From Polyangium mundeleinium (GTDB lineage Bacteria; Myxococcota_A; Polyangia; Polyangiales; Polyangiaceae), in the NCBI RefSeq assembly GCF_028369105.1, contig NZ_JAQNDO010000001.1:8154501-8218500 (forward strand): a stretch of DNA of 64,000 bases, read 5' to 3'. A program made the position numbers and the translations under genes. Numbering within the stretch: the stretch's first letter is position 1; each line of letters opens with the position of its first letter. The notes under the pieces were generated by a model that was not told the origin of the DNA, did not search any database, and saw only the letters and a program-made list of their open reading frames with translations. Positions 26,564-36,400 of this stretch are shown here, piece after piece.

Positions 26564-27907
26564 TCAATGTTTGGCGGCGGCGACCGCCATGAGGGCAGAA
26601 CCGGACATCGTGGATATGCCCCAGCCGTATGCAATGGCGATGTCCGTCACGTGATCGCCATCAAAGTCCCCCACCGCACTCACGTGAGATTCACTCTCGT
26701 ATTCAAAATCACCGTATTCTACCAGCCCGCCCTGTCCGTTACCCAGTAGGACCACAATTATGTGCCTTGATTGTCCGGCTTCGGACAGGTAAGCGACATC
26801 GGCACTCCCGTTGTTATCGAAATCGCCGAGCAACAAGCGAGGAGGCGACATCGACGCATCTTCGCTGACTTGCTGATAAAAAGAATCGGCGAAGGCCGAA
26901 AATGTGCCGTTCCCATTTCCGCGAGATGTCGCAATCCCTTGAGGCCCAGTTGCCTCACCAAGAAGACCCACGAGATCCATATTTCCATCGCCGTTCAGGT
27001 CTGTCGTCAAGAGCGACCTTACCCCAGGATGATACGAAGCGCTCCCTGGATCACCGAATGGATGAACGACCGATGCGGGGGCAAATTGGAACGCGCTGTC
27101 ACCGCCGCCGCAGTACAACTCTATATCGAGGTCGTAGTTTCCCAGGAACAGGAGATCGCTGGCCCCGCCTTCGCAAAAATCACCCACGGCAACAACCGGT
27201 TCCCCTCCAGGAGGCAACGGCAATTCGAGAATGTTGCCAAGTGCATTCTCGCCGTGGTCGAGTACCAATGCATTACATCCAACGCTGAATATGAGCGTAT
27301 CCGTCGCCGCGTCTTTGCCGAATTCTCCAGTCACGGACAACGGGAAGTCCCAAGTAGACCACGCGTATCCCCCCCCAGGCGTCGATGTATCAAGGTCCGC
27401 CCAAGTGTTACAGCCGATCGTTTCGATGGGTTCATCAAACTTCTTCTCGTTTCCGAATCCATGCCAAAATGTCACGGCGAGTCCGTCGGGGCCCGCCAAG
27501 GCAAGGAGATCCTGGTTCCCGTCACCATCGAAATCGCCAGCGTCAAGATCCCGGTAGGTTCTCAGGAACCCAAGGGGTGCCTCGACCCGCGTCGGAAAGC
27601 TCCCATCGCCCTCCCCGAACAGCGTGACGATAGAGCAATTCGCCCAGCGACTTCCGTAGTAGACGTCGGCGGTGGTCTCACAGACGATGGCGGCGATATC
27701 CAGCTGATCGTCACCATTGAAATCACGCACCACCATCGACTGTGGATACCCTTGAAGCTCCGCCCTCGACATCAGTACCGGCCCAGTTGTAGCCATATGA
27801 GGCTCCCCGCCCGATTTCACATGGACCTCCGGTGCACACCCCATCGCCATTCCCAGGACCAGAAGCCCAGCCCCCACGCGGCAACCCATCGATCGCATTC
27901 CTCTCAT
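26564..27907 (-). CDS. FG-GAP/VCBS-repeat lipoprotein
   Basis: Protein of 447 residues with lipobox GMAMGC near residue 24. Calcium-binding FG-GAP/VCBS cores recur: VRDFNGDDQLDIAAIV, AGDFDGDGNQDLLAL, TTDLNGDGNMDLVGL, LGDFDNNGSADVAYL and VGDFDGDHVTDIAIA. These suggest an integrin-like propeller displayed on the outer membrane. It starts 18 bases after the stop of the membrane protein that follows the ECF sigma gene, which supports one operon. GC content looks lower than in the flanking genes. No enzymatic part is present. Confidence 0.8.
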   Translation of the reverse strand: MRGMRSMGCRVGAGLLVLGMAMGCAPEVHVKSGGEPHMATTGPVLMSRAELQGYPQSMVVRDFNGDDQLDIAAIVCETTADVYYGSRWANCSIVTLFGEGDGSFPTRVEAPLGFLRTYRDLDAGDFDGDGNQDLLALAGPDGLAVTFWHGFGNEKKFDEPIETIGCNTWADLDTSTPGGGYAWSTWDFPLSVTGEFGKDAATDTLIFSVGCNALVLDHGENALGNILELPLPPGGEPVVAVGDFCEGGASDLLFLGNYDLDIELYCGGGDSAFQFAPASVVHPFGDPGSASYHPGVRSLLTTDLNGDGNMDLVGLLGEATGPQGIATSRGNGNGTFSAFADSFYQQVSEDASMSPPRLLLGDFDNNGSADVAYLSEAGQSRHIIVVLLGNGQGGLVEYGDFEYESESHVSAVGDFDGDHVTDIAIAYGWGISTMSGSALMAVAAAKH

Positions 27908-27925
27908 TGCTCGCCTCTCCCCGAA

Positions 27926-28708
27926 TCAGCGCATCTCGTCCAGCTTCCGCCGCACCCTCACCTCGTACGGGCTCCCGCTCGATCGCTCGAGCAGGGCCTC
28001 GCCTCTCGCTCGTGCCTCGTCTTTGCGCCCGAGTCGAAGCAGCGTATCGATCGCAAGAAACTCCCGCTCCATCGCGAGCCGCCCCGCTGGAAACTCCTGC
28101 GCGTGCGCCTCGACTCGACGTAGCGCCTCCGACGGGCTCGTCGCCATGAGGCGCCGCGCCTCCTCCAGCATCATAATCTCACGGGTGATCGAGTCTTCCG
28201 TGACAACCGCCGCCGAAACGGGCGGCGACGGCATGGGAGGCGGAACTTTCTTCGTGATCGAACCCCTGGCCGGTTTCTTGGGCATCGGCACCGGGCGGCT
28301 CGTTTCCGGCGTGGTGCGCGACTCCACTCCCTCCGTCGGGCGCTCGCCGCTCTTCACAGGCTCCTCCGGCGCAGGCACGCCCGAAGCCACCGCCTCCACC
28401 GCCGCGGCCACGTTCTCGGTCGGTGCCCCCACCCCCACCTTGAGCACGAGCGGGACGTCCTGCCCCCCACGAGACGCGACGACCACCGCGGCGGCGGCGC
28501 CGATCCCCAGAATCGCCATCACGATCTTTTTCGCAAGAACCCCCGGCAAAACCCCCACAGGCGTTGCCGCGATCTGCGCAACCTGCGCGGTCGACCGCGC
28601 CAGCTCGAGCTGCGTCATGTTCCGCGTCGGTTGGGCGCTCGTGAGAAGCTCCCGCACGCGCGGCGGAGCCGAACTGTCGGCGTCAAGCCATCGCGTCGGC
28701 TCTTTCAT
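27926..28708 (-). CDS. Membrane protein coupled to ECF sigma factor (putative anti-sigma)
   Basis: Protein of 260 residues. A cytoplasmic N-terminus of about 60 residues is followed by one membrane helix (VMAILGIGAAAAVVVAS, near 66-82), a Pro-rich periplasmic linker and a C-terminal helical TPR-like segment (MLEEARRLMATSPSEALRRV). Its ATG overlaps the stop of the ECF sigma gene (ATGA). One-helix proteins in this position are usually anti-sigma factors. However, no zinc-finger ZAS motif (HxxxCxxC) is seen, so the anti-sigma role rests on context. The TPR-like tail could bind an envelope partner. Confidence 0.65.
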   Translation of the reverse strand: MKEPTRWLDADSSAPPRVRELLTSAQPTRNMTQLELARSTAQVAQIAATPVGVLPGVLAKKIVMAILGIGAAAAVVVASRGGQDVPLVLKVGVGAPTENVAAAVEAVASGVPAPEEPVKSGERPTEGVESRTTPETSRPVPMPKKPARGSITKKVPPPMPSPPVSAAVVTEDSITREIMMLEEARRLMATSPSEALRRVEAHAQEFPAGRLAMEREFLAIDTLLRLGRKDEARARGEALLERSSGSPYEVRVRRKLDEMR

Positions 28709-29307
28709 CGGCGCCGCCCCCGCGAAAGGCGCGCCTCGCGACGCGCGAGGGCCTTCTCGAACTCCTTCCGAGCCGCGTGGAGCCGCGAGTGCACCGTTCC
28801 CACCGGCACACCCAGCTCCTTGGCGATGTCCTCGCACCCCTTCTGTTCGATCTCGAACATCACGAGCACCGCGCACCTCTCGAGCTCGAGCTCGTTGAGC
28901 AGCTCGGTCAGCTCGGCGCGCGCCTGCTTCGTCGCGAGGTTCTCCTCCGGGCTCGGCTGGACCCCCTCGGAGCTCGTCTCCGGCAGCGGGATCGCCGTGG
29001 TCTCGCGCCGCACGTAGGCCCGTTGCCGATGGCGGGCGACGATGTTCTTGCAGATCCCGAAGAGCCAGGCCTGCATCGACCCGCCCGTGTCGAACGTGTG
29101 GAGCCGCTTGTGGACGACGATGAACACCTCCTGTCTCAGATCGTCGAGATCCGGAGGACGAACCCCGAGCCGTTGCAGGGATCGGAAGACGAAGTCGGCG
29201 TACTCCGCGTGCACCGCGACCACGTCGAGCGGGTGCTCCACCGCCGAGGGCGCCCCTCCCCGGGCCGCCCATGGAAACCATCGAAACATGCGGAACACGC
29301 CGTCCAC
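28705..29307 (-). CDS. ECF sigma factor (RpoE-like, sigma-70 regions 2 and 4)
   Basis: Sigma factor of 200 residues. Region 2 includes DLDDLRQEVFIVVHKRLHTF and AWLFGICKNIVARHRQRAY; region 4 includes CEDIAKELGVPVGTVHSRLH, the helix-turn-helix that reads the -35 element. The start is placed at GTG 29307, where AGAGGGGGG precedes it; ATG at 29289 is an alternative. It lies between an envelope protein gene (35 bases upstream) and its coupled membrane protein. It probably controls this cluster of surface lipoproteins in response to envelope conditions; that target set is inferred from gene order. Confidence 0.87.
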   Translation of the reverse strand: MDGVFRMFRWFPWAARGGAPSAVEHPLDVVAVHAEYADFVFRSLQRLGVRPPDLDDLRQEVFIVVHKRLHTFDTGGSMQAWLFGICKNIVARHRQRAYVRRETTAIPLPETSSEGVQPSPEENLATKQARAELTELLNELELERCAVLVMFEIEQKGCEDIAKELGVPVGTVHSRLHAARKEFEKALARREARLSRGRRR

Positions 29308-29341
29308 GTGCCCCCCTCTTCCGCTCAGCTCGCCCAGCGCT

Positions 29342-30364
29342 TCACGGAATCGACAGACCGACCCCCACAAACCCGGAGCCGCCGATCACCGTCTGTTCGA
29401 AGACCGTCTCTGGAGGGGCCCCCTCGACGTGGAAGCGGTAGCGAGTGAGGGGCAGGGTGACGTCCCCGCCGATCTCGACGACGAGCGGAGAAACAGGGCT
29501 GAGCCGGAGCCGGGGTGACAGCGAAACTGCGGCCCAGGCCTTCTCCCCCGGGTCAACCGGCTCGTAGGGCGCGAGCTTGACGACGACGCCATGCACGGCG
29601 CCGCCGAGGACATGCCCGCACGTCGAGAGCGTGGCCCGCCAGAAGCGCAGCGGATGGAAGCACCCCCCGAGCCACACCGCGTTGAGGCCGAAGGCAAACG
29701 CGCCCTCGGACGTCCGAACCTCGGGCATCCACGACATGCCCACCGAGGCTTCCCATCGCCCTTTTCCCACACCGGCGAAGAGCGCCACCTCGGGCGCCAC
29801 ACTCGGCAGGAGCCCGTAACGAGCAGCTCCGCGCGCGGTGAGCGTCATCGTCATGGGTGCCAGAGGCGGTGGCCGTGAAGGCGGCGGTGACCGTCGCGGT
29901 GACGGCGGGGGCGGTGCTGGGGGCGATAGCGGGGGTGGCGCCGGCGGTGGGGGTGGCGGCGGAGGCGACGATGCCGCCTCCGGATCGATGAGCACCGCGA
30001 TCACGAAGACGCTCGCGTCCTTGATGGGGGTGCAATCCGGCGCATCCACGTGGAGGGGTGCCCGGGACGTGAGGAGGCGGGCCCCCTCGCGCTCTTCAAT
30101 CTGGGCTATCCAGCGTCCGTTCTTCTCCTCCCGAATGAGACGTGCCTGGATGAGGCGGTCGGCGCAACTCGAGAACACGTCGCGGCCGAGGCGCGCCGTG
30201 ATCTCCCGCTCGATCTCCGCCTGGTCCGGGCAGCTCTCCGCGCCTGCTTCACGCGACCAGACGAACTTCACCAGGTTGCATGCGGGCTCCGCGCCCACGC
30301 TCGGCGCGGCGAGGACGAACGCCGCCATGATGCACGCAGGGAGGAGCGGGTACGGGTGTATCAA
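29342..30364 (-). CDS. Envelope protein with Pro-rich hinge and barrel-like C-terminus
   Basis: Protein of 340 residues. After a signal peptide (cleavage near SVGA) come an N-terminal periplasmic domain with four cysteines (about 30-120), a proline-rich hinge (about 135-175) and a C-terminal half of amphipathic strands that resembles an outer-membrane barrel. The only start that keeps a full signal peptide is TTG at 30364; ATG at 30328 would leave it very short. It is the first gene of the presumed sigma-factor unit. Similar three-part proteins next to ECF sigma genes are common in Polyangiales, but no named family was recognised. Confidence 0.65.
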   Translation of the reverse strand: MIHPYPLLPACIMAAFVLAAPSVGAEPACNLVKFVWSREAGAESCPDQAEIEREITARLGRDVFSSCADRLIQARLIREEKNGRWIAQIEEREGARLLTSRAPLHVDAPDCTPIKDASVFVIAVLIDPEAASSPPPPPPPPAPPPLSPPAPPPPSPRRSPPPSRPPPLAPMTMTLTARGAARYGLLPSVAPEVALFAGVGKGRWEASVGMSWMPEVRTSEGAFAFGLNAVWLGGCFHPLRFWRATLSTCGHVLGGAVHGVVVKLAPYEPVDPGEKAWAAVSLSPRLRLSPVSPLVVEIGGDVTLPLTRYRFHVEGAPPETVFEQTVIGGSGFVGVGLSIP

Positions 30365-30530
30365 GACCGACCCTAGTTACTTCCACGGGTCTCGTGTCGC
30401 AAGTTCGCGGGGCCGGCGCCCTCGGTCAGGAGGACCGGAATCCTCTTCCGCTTCCACTCTCGAAGAGAATGCCGGTTGGGAAAGCAGCTGCTCACGGGTG
30501 GAGCGTCCGCGTCACCAAGCTTCCGGCGCG

Positions 30531-31928
30531 TCACCCATGCCAGAACGCCACGAGCGGCGTCGAGGCAACGACGAGCACGGCGAGCGTGACGGCGTCAATC
30601 GGAGAAACGGAAACCCAGCGCTCGCGGGCGAGAACTTCGGCGCGCTCCCCGGGGAGGATCTCGAGGTCTGCAGGAAGCGCGTCGCCTCGATAGGGATCCT
30701 TGGAAGCCGCGGACCCTTCGCGGGACAAGACGATTACTGGGCCGGGAGGAAGACCTGCGTGAATCTCCGCGCGGAGGGGCGAGGCGGCGTCGCCGACGAC
30801 GAGCCAACCGTCCGCGCCAAGGACGCCGGCGGGCGCCGTGGCAATACGCCTCAGTCGGCCCCGCGCGCGGAATCGGAGACGTTCGAGAAAAGCCGCGACG
30901 AGCAGTCCGGCGACGGCGGTGGCGCTCCAACCGTACGGCGGGCTGCTCGTCGCATCCCTGATATCGCTCACGTGGAGACTCTTGAAAGTCCGGGTCGAGC
31001 GGTCCAGCGCGTAACGAACCGTGCCGTCGAAAAGAAGCAGCCCGCGTGGGGCGTCCTCGCGGACGAGGAATGCGCCATTTCGGGCGACGTCGACACGGCG
31101 AGGATCACAATCCCACATGTTCGAGCCGGTCAAGATCACCGGACGGAGGAAGTATTTGTCGTCCGACGTGGAACCGGCTGGGTTGATGAGGAGCGAGCAG
31201 TCACGGCGAAAGCTCGGGCAATATCGTTGCGCGACGAGGCTCCGGGGGAGAGGGACCTCCTGGACGCGCGTGGTGTAGCCCGGATTCTGCTCGAGGCTAC
31301 AGAACTCCGGACCAGGGGCCAGTTCTTTCGCCTCGAGGATTCGCAAAGGTGACCCCTCGACGGGCGGCACGACGCCAATGACCGGGAGGGATTCGACATA
31401 ACGACCAGGGTCGAAACCGCGGAGCATCCGCGGCGTGGCCCAGACGAGCACGGCAAACGTGCAGGCGACGGCGGCGAGGCTTCCGGCGCGGAGCAGAGGC
31501 GCGAGGAAGGGCGCGCGCTCGGTGAGGAATCGGGCCAGCGGGAAGGTGACGGCGCCGCCGATGGCAAGGGGGAGGAGGCCGACGAGGGGATAGAAGGAGG
31601 CGGCACGCAGGTCGAAGGACAACCAGAAAGAGCAGACGTCCTCGACGAGCTTCGTTTCGGAGAGCCCTTCGCGGACGACAAAGAAAAGGACGGGCCCGAG
31701 GAGAAGGGCGCAAAGCGCGAGGCCAAGGGCGAGGGTCGGGCGCCACGAAGGGAGCTTCGCGGCGACGAAGGCACTGCCGCGGACGGTGATGGCGAGGAGC
31801 AGGACGAGCGCGAAGGCATGGGGCGGGGCCGAGAGGGCGATCCAGACAGAGCCGCTGGCCCCGACGAGGGCGCCGACGAGAGCGGCGCGCGCTCGCGGGG
31901 GGAGAACGGTCTCTGCGGACGCCGCCAT
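30531..31928 (-). CDS. Polytopic membrane protein of unknown function
   Basis: Protein of 465 residues with at least five hydrophobic segments in the N-terminal 190 residues, a soluble loop of about 200 residues containing several cysteines (PEFCSLEQ, RYCPSFRRDCSLL, NMWDCDPR), another helix (GWSATAVAGLLVAAFL) and a last helix at the C-terminus (DAVTLAVLVVASTPLVAFW). No transporter or enzyme motif was recognised. The start at 31928 follows no clear ribosome site. Its 5' end lies 51 bases after the efflux lipoprotein stop, so it may be a distal member of the RND operon. Confidence 0.6.
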   Translation of the reverse strand: MAASAETVLPPRARAALVGALVGASGSVWIALSAPPHAFALVLLLAITVRGSAFVAAKLPSWRPTLALGLALCALLLGPVLFFVVREGLSETKLVEDVCSFWLSFDLRAASFYPLVGLLPLAIGGAVTFPLARFLTERAPFLAPLLRAGSLAAVACTFAVLVWATPRMLRGFDPGRYVESLPVIGVVPPVEGSPLRILEAKELAPGPEFCSLEQNPGYTTRVQEVPLPRSLVAQRYCPSFRRDCSLLINPAGSTSDDKYFLRPVILTGSNMWDCDPRRVDVARNGAFLVREDAPRGLLLFDGTVRYALDRSTRTFKSLHVSDIRDATSSPPYGWSATAVAGLLVAAFLERLRFRARGRLRRIATAPAGVLGADGWLVVGDAASPLRAEIHAGLPPGPVIVLSREGSAASKDPYRGDALPADLEILPGERAEVLARERWVSVSPIDAVTLAVLVVASTPLVAFWHG

Positions 31929-31978
31929 GGGGGCATCATGCCAGTTCAAAGCTGGCAAAGCGAAAGGAAGTGGAAGGG

Positions 31979-33439
31979 CTAGGCGCCGGAGCGCCACCCA
32001 CCCCCGAGCGCTTGGTAGAGATGGACCACGGCCAGCCATTGCCGCTTCCTCGTCTCGATCAGCTCCATTTCCGCGTCCAGCGAATCCCGCCGGGTCAGCA
32101 GAACCTCCACATAGTCCGCTCGCGCAGATTGAAAGAGGACCGTGGACGTTTCACTCGACCGGGTGAGCGCCTCCACCTGCTGCGACTGGAGCTCATAGGC
32201 TTTTTGAAGGTTCTCGACCAGCGAAAGTTGATTCGCGACGTCGGTGAACGCTTGCAGCAGCGTCCTCTCGTAGTTGAACACCGCCTGAAGCTGCCGGGCG
32301 TTCACCGAGCGATACTGGGCCTCGATCGCTTTCCGGTTCAAGAGCGGCGCCGTGAGATTCCCCGCCAGGTTGTAGATGAGCGAGTCCGGCGTCACGAGGA
32401 GGTGCTTGACGTTGAACGACCTGTAACCGACCGCTGCGTCGATGCTGAGCGAAGGGTAAAACTCCGCCTTCGCCACCTGCACGTCCAGCTTCGTGGCCTG
32501 AAGCTCCAGCTCGGCTTGCCGGATGTCCGGGCGATTCTTCAAGAGCTCGGAAGGGAGCCCCGACGTCACCTTCGGCAGAGGGTCCTTGAGCTTCTGATCG
32601 TTTCGGCTCACGGCCTGCGGGTAGCGACCGACCAGGAAGTTGATCTTGTTCTCGATCTGAACTTTCTCCTGTTCGAGGCCGTAGAGGCGGCTCTTGTTCT
32701 TCAACACCTCCGCTTGGAACCTCTGAACCGCGAGCTCCGTCACCCGGGCCGCCTGCTTCTCGAGCTTGATGATCTCGAGCGCGTCCCCGAGGATCTCGAC
32801 GTTCCGTTTCAGGACGTCGAGCTGGTTGTCGATGGCGACCAGCTCGAAATAAGAGCTGGCGATTTCGGCGACGATCTGCGTCACCATGAAATTCCGGCCT
32901 TCGATGGTCGCGAGGTAGCGGAGGTCGGCCGACTTCGTGGCGTCCCGCAGCTTCCCCCATACGTCGATCTCCCACGAGCCCCAGAATCCGAACGTGAAGT
33001 CCCCCAGGTTCTGCGGCAGCCCATGGCTTTCATCGCTGATGCCCTGGCTCGTGTTCTTTCCCATCCTCTCGACGCCAACCCCAGCCCCGACGCCGACCTT
33101 CGGGAGGTAATCACCTTGCCGCGCCGACACTTCATTGCGGGCGATGATGATCTCTTGAAGCTGGATGTTCAGCTCCTGGTTTTTCGCGAGCGCCATTTCG
33201 ATGAGCGCCCTGAGCTCGGCGTCGTCGAAGAAGGTACGCCACACCGTCTGCGTCGATCTCGCGGGCTGCGACGACGCGTCCTGGGTGCTGCTGCTCGAAC
33301 GCCCAAAGCTCGCCGGAATCGCCTTGCTCGGCTCCCTGGGCTCGTTTCCTTCCAGAGAAGGGATGCAGCCCGCCGCGAAGAAGCAGACACACGCCAGCGC
33401 GGCGACCGACGGTGACGACTCTGCCCTACCCCTCCACAT
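31979..33439 (-). CDS. Outer-membrane efflux lipoprotein, TolC/OprM (NodT) family
   Basis: Protein of 486 residues with lipobox FAAGC near residue 25. It has the two-fold repeat of long helices and short strands of TolC-type channels, including LRALIEMALAKNQELNIQLQ and NRPDIRQAELELQATKLDVQ, the latter being the well-conserved NRPDI segment. Length and layout fit OprM/NodT proteins. Its start overlaps the end of the RND gene by 14 bases. It would form the exit duct of the tripartite pump encoded in this operon. Confidence 0.92.
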   Translation of the reverse strand: MWRGRAESSPSVAALACVCFFAAGCIPSLEGNEPREPSKAIPASFGRSSSSTQDASSQPARSTQTVWRTFFDDAELRALIEMALAKNQELNIQLQEIIIARNEVSARQGDYLPKVGVGAGVGVERMGKNTSQGISDESHGLPQNLGDFTFGFWGSWEIDVWGKLRDATKSADLRYLATIEGRNFMVTQIVAEIASSYFELVAIDNQLDVLKRNVEILGDALEIIKLEKQAARVTELAVQRFQAEVLKNKSRLYGLEQEKVQIENKINFLVGRYPQAVSRNDQKLKDPLPKVTSGLPSELLKNRPDIRQAELELQATKLDVQVAKAEFYPSLSIDAAVGYRSFNVKHLLVTPDSLIYNLAGNLTAPLLNRKAIEAQYRSVNARQLQAVFNYERTLLQAFTDVANQLSLVENLQKAYELQSQQVEALTRSSETSTVLFQSARADYVEVLLTRRDSLDAEMELIETRKRQWLAVVHLYQALGGGWRSGA

Positions 33440-36400
33440 AATGGCTCACATTCTCGGTCAAGGGCTCGTCGGCTTCGTCCTGGATCAGACGCCTACGTTC
33501 CGCGAGCGTCCCGAAGATGAAGTACAGACCCGGCACGACGAGCACGCCGAAGACGGTGCCGAAGAGCATTCCCCCGAGCGCCGACGCGCCGATGGTGCGG
33601 TTGCCGATGGCGCCCGGCCCCGTCGCGAGGACGAGGGGAATCAGGCCCGCGATGAAGGCAAAGGAGGTCATCAAGATGGGGCGGAAGCGCGCCTTCGCTC
33701 CCTGGATCGCCGCCTCCATCACCGATTCTCCCTTGTTGTGTGCCTGGACGGCGAACTCGACGATGAGGACGGCATTCTTGCCGAGGAGGCCTACCAGCAT
33801 GACGAGCCCAACCTGCGCGTAAATATCGTTCGCCAGGCCGAGGAGCTTCAGCATCAGGAAGGAGCCGAACACGCCAACGGGCAACGAGCAGATGACCGCC
33901 AGCGGGAGGATGAAGCTCTCGTATTGGGCAGCGAGCACCAGGTAGAGGAATGCGAGAACGACCAGGAAGATGTAGACGGCCTCGTTCCCGCGCTTCGCCT
34001 CGTCGTAGGAGAGGCCCTCCCACGCGATGTCGTAGCCGCGTGGCAACGTCTTCGCGGCGACCTCACGGACGGCCGCAATCGCATCTCCGCTCGTGTACCC
34101 CTTCGCCGGGCCGCCGCGGATCGCCGCGGAGTTGTACATGTTGAAGCGCGTGATCTCGTTCGGTCCCTGCGTCTTCCTCAGCTTCATGAAGGCCGAGTAC
34201 GGCACCATCTCTTCCTTGTCGTTCTTGACGTAGAGATTCATGAGGTCCGAGGGGAACCGCCGGTATTCCGGCGCCGCCTGGGTGTACACCTTGAAGAAGT
34301 TGCCGAAGCGGATGAACCCCTGCTCGTAGGTGCTGCCGATGAGGATGTTGAGGTTATCCATGGCGCTCTTGATCGAGACGCCCTTTTGCATCGCTAGCTC
34401 GTTGTCGATCTCCAGCTCGTACTGCGGATAGTTCGCCGCAAAGAAGCTGAAGAGCCCGGTCAGCTCCTTCCGCTTCCCAAGCTGATCCATGAACTCTTTC
34501 TGGACGCGATCGAAGTCCTGGTAATCCGTCTCGTTGTTCTTGTCCAAGAGGCGGAGCGAGAAGCCGCTCGCGGCGCCGTAGCCCGGGACGGCCGGCGGCT
34601 CGAAGAACTCGACAATCGCGCCGATGTCCTTCGCCTTTTGCTCCAGCTCCTCGATGATCTGCGTCACGGTGCGCGTGCGCTCGGACCACGGCTTCAGGTT
34701 GATGAGGCAGGTTCCCGCGTTCGAGCCACGTCCCTCGGTCAGGATCTCGTAGCCGGCGAGGGAGGAGACCGAGGCGACACCGTCCACGCCCTTCGCCATG
34801 CCCTGCAGGTCTCGCGAAACGTCGTTCGTTTGCTCCAGGGTCGTGCCCGGGGGCGTCTGGATGATCGCGTAGATCTGCCCCTGGTCCTCGTTGGGCACGA
34901 AGCCGGCAGGAAGAACCCGGTTCAACTGCAGGACACCAAAGCCGAACGCGAGCAGGATCCCGAAGGTGACGAGCCTTCGATTCACCAGCTTCCGGAGCAC
35001 GCGGGCGTAGACGTTGGTCCCGGCGTCGAAGGTACGATTGAACGCATCCAGGAAGATGCCAATCGGCGTCCGCTTCTTCGGGTGACCGTGCGTATTCTTC
35101 AGGATCATCGCGCAGAGGACGGGCGTCAGCGTCAGCGCGACGATGCCGGAGAGCACGATGGAGGAGGCCATCGTAATCGAGAACTGACGGTAGAAGATGC
35201 CCACCGGTCCGGTCATGAAGGCCACGGGCACGAAGACCGCAGTCATCATCAGGGTGATCGCGATGACGGCGCCGCTGATCTCGCCGAGGACCTTCTTGAC
35301 GGCGTTGTACGGCGACAATCCCTCCTCCGCCATCTTCACGTGGACCGCCTCGACGACGACGATCGCGTCGTCGACGACGACGCCGATCGCGAGGACGAGC
35401 GCGAAGAGCGTGATCAGGTTGATGGTGATCCCGAACATCTGCATGAAGAGGAAGGCGCCGATGAGCGAGACGGGAACGGCCAGGGCCGGGATCAGCGTCG
35501 AGCGCCAATCACCGAGGAAGACGAACACGACGAGCGACACGAGGAGGAAGGCCTCCCCGAGCGTGTGGAGGACCTTCTCGATCGACGCATCGAGGAAGCT
35601 CGAGACGTCGTAGTTGATCTCGTAGTTCATCCCGGCGGGGAACGAGGTCTTCTTGAGCTCCTCCAGCTTGGCCTTGACGTTTTCGATGACCTCGCTCGCA
35701 TTGCTCCCGTAGGTCTGCTTCAGCACGATCGCCGCGGAAGGGTGGCCGTCGAGATTGGAATAGATATCGAAGAACTCGCTCCCGAGCTCGACCCTCGCGA
35801 TGTCCTTGAGGCGGAGCTGTTCGCCGTTTTCGTTCGCCCGGATGATGATCTTCTCGTATTGCTCGGGCTTGTTGAACCTGCCCTCGTAGGTGAGAACGTA
35901 TTCGAGCGACTGCGCCTTCACGCCGGTCGCCTGCCCGAGACGTCCTGGCGACCCGATCACGCTTTGCTCGCTGATCGCCTTCATCACGTCTTCGGTCGAG
36001 ACGTTGTACGCACGCATCTTGTCCGGATCGAGCCAGATGCGCATGGCGTACTGCCGGGAGCCGAGGATTCGTGTCTGCGCGATCCCGTCGACGCGGCTCA
36101 GCTCGGGGAGGAGGTTGGCATTGGCGAAGTTGTAGAGAAACTTCTCATCGGCCGTCTTCTCCTCGCTGTAGAGGTTCACGTACATGAGCATGCTGGGCTG
36201 CACGCGATTCATGACGACGCCTTCCAGCTGCACGAGCGTCGGAAGTCGGCTGATGACCTGATCGATTCGATTCTTGACGTTGACGACGGCCTCGTTCGGG
36301 TCGGCGTCCAGCTTGAACACGACCTGGATCGTCGCCTCGCCGGCGCTCGTGGCGTCGGAGATCATGTACATCATGCCCGGAACGCCGTTGATGGCGCGCT

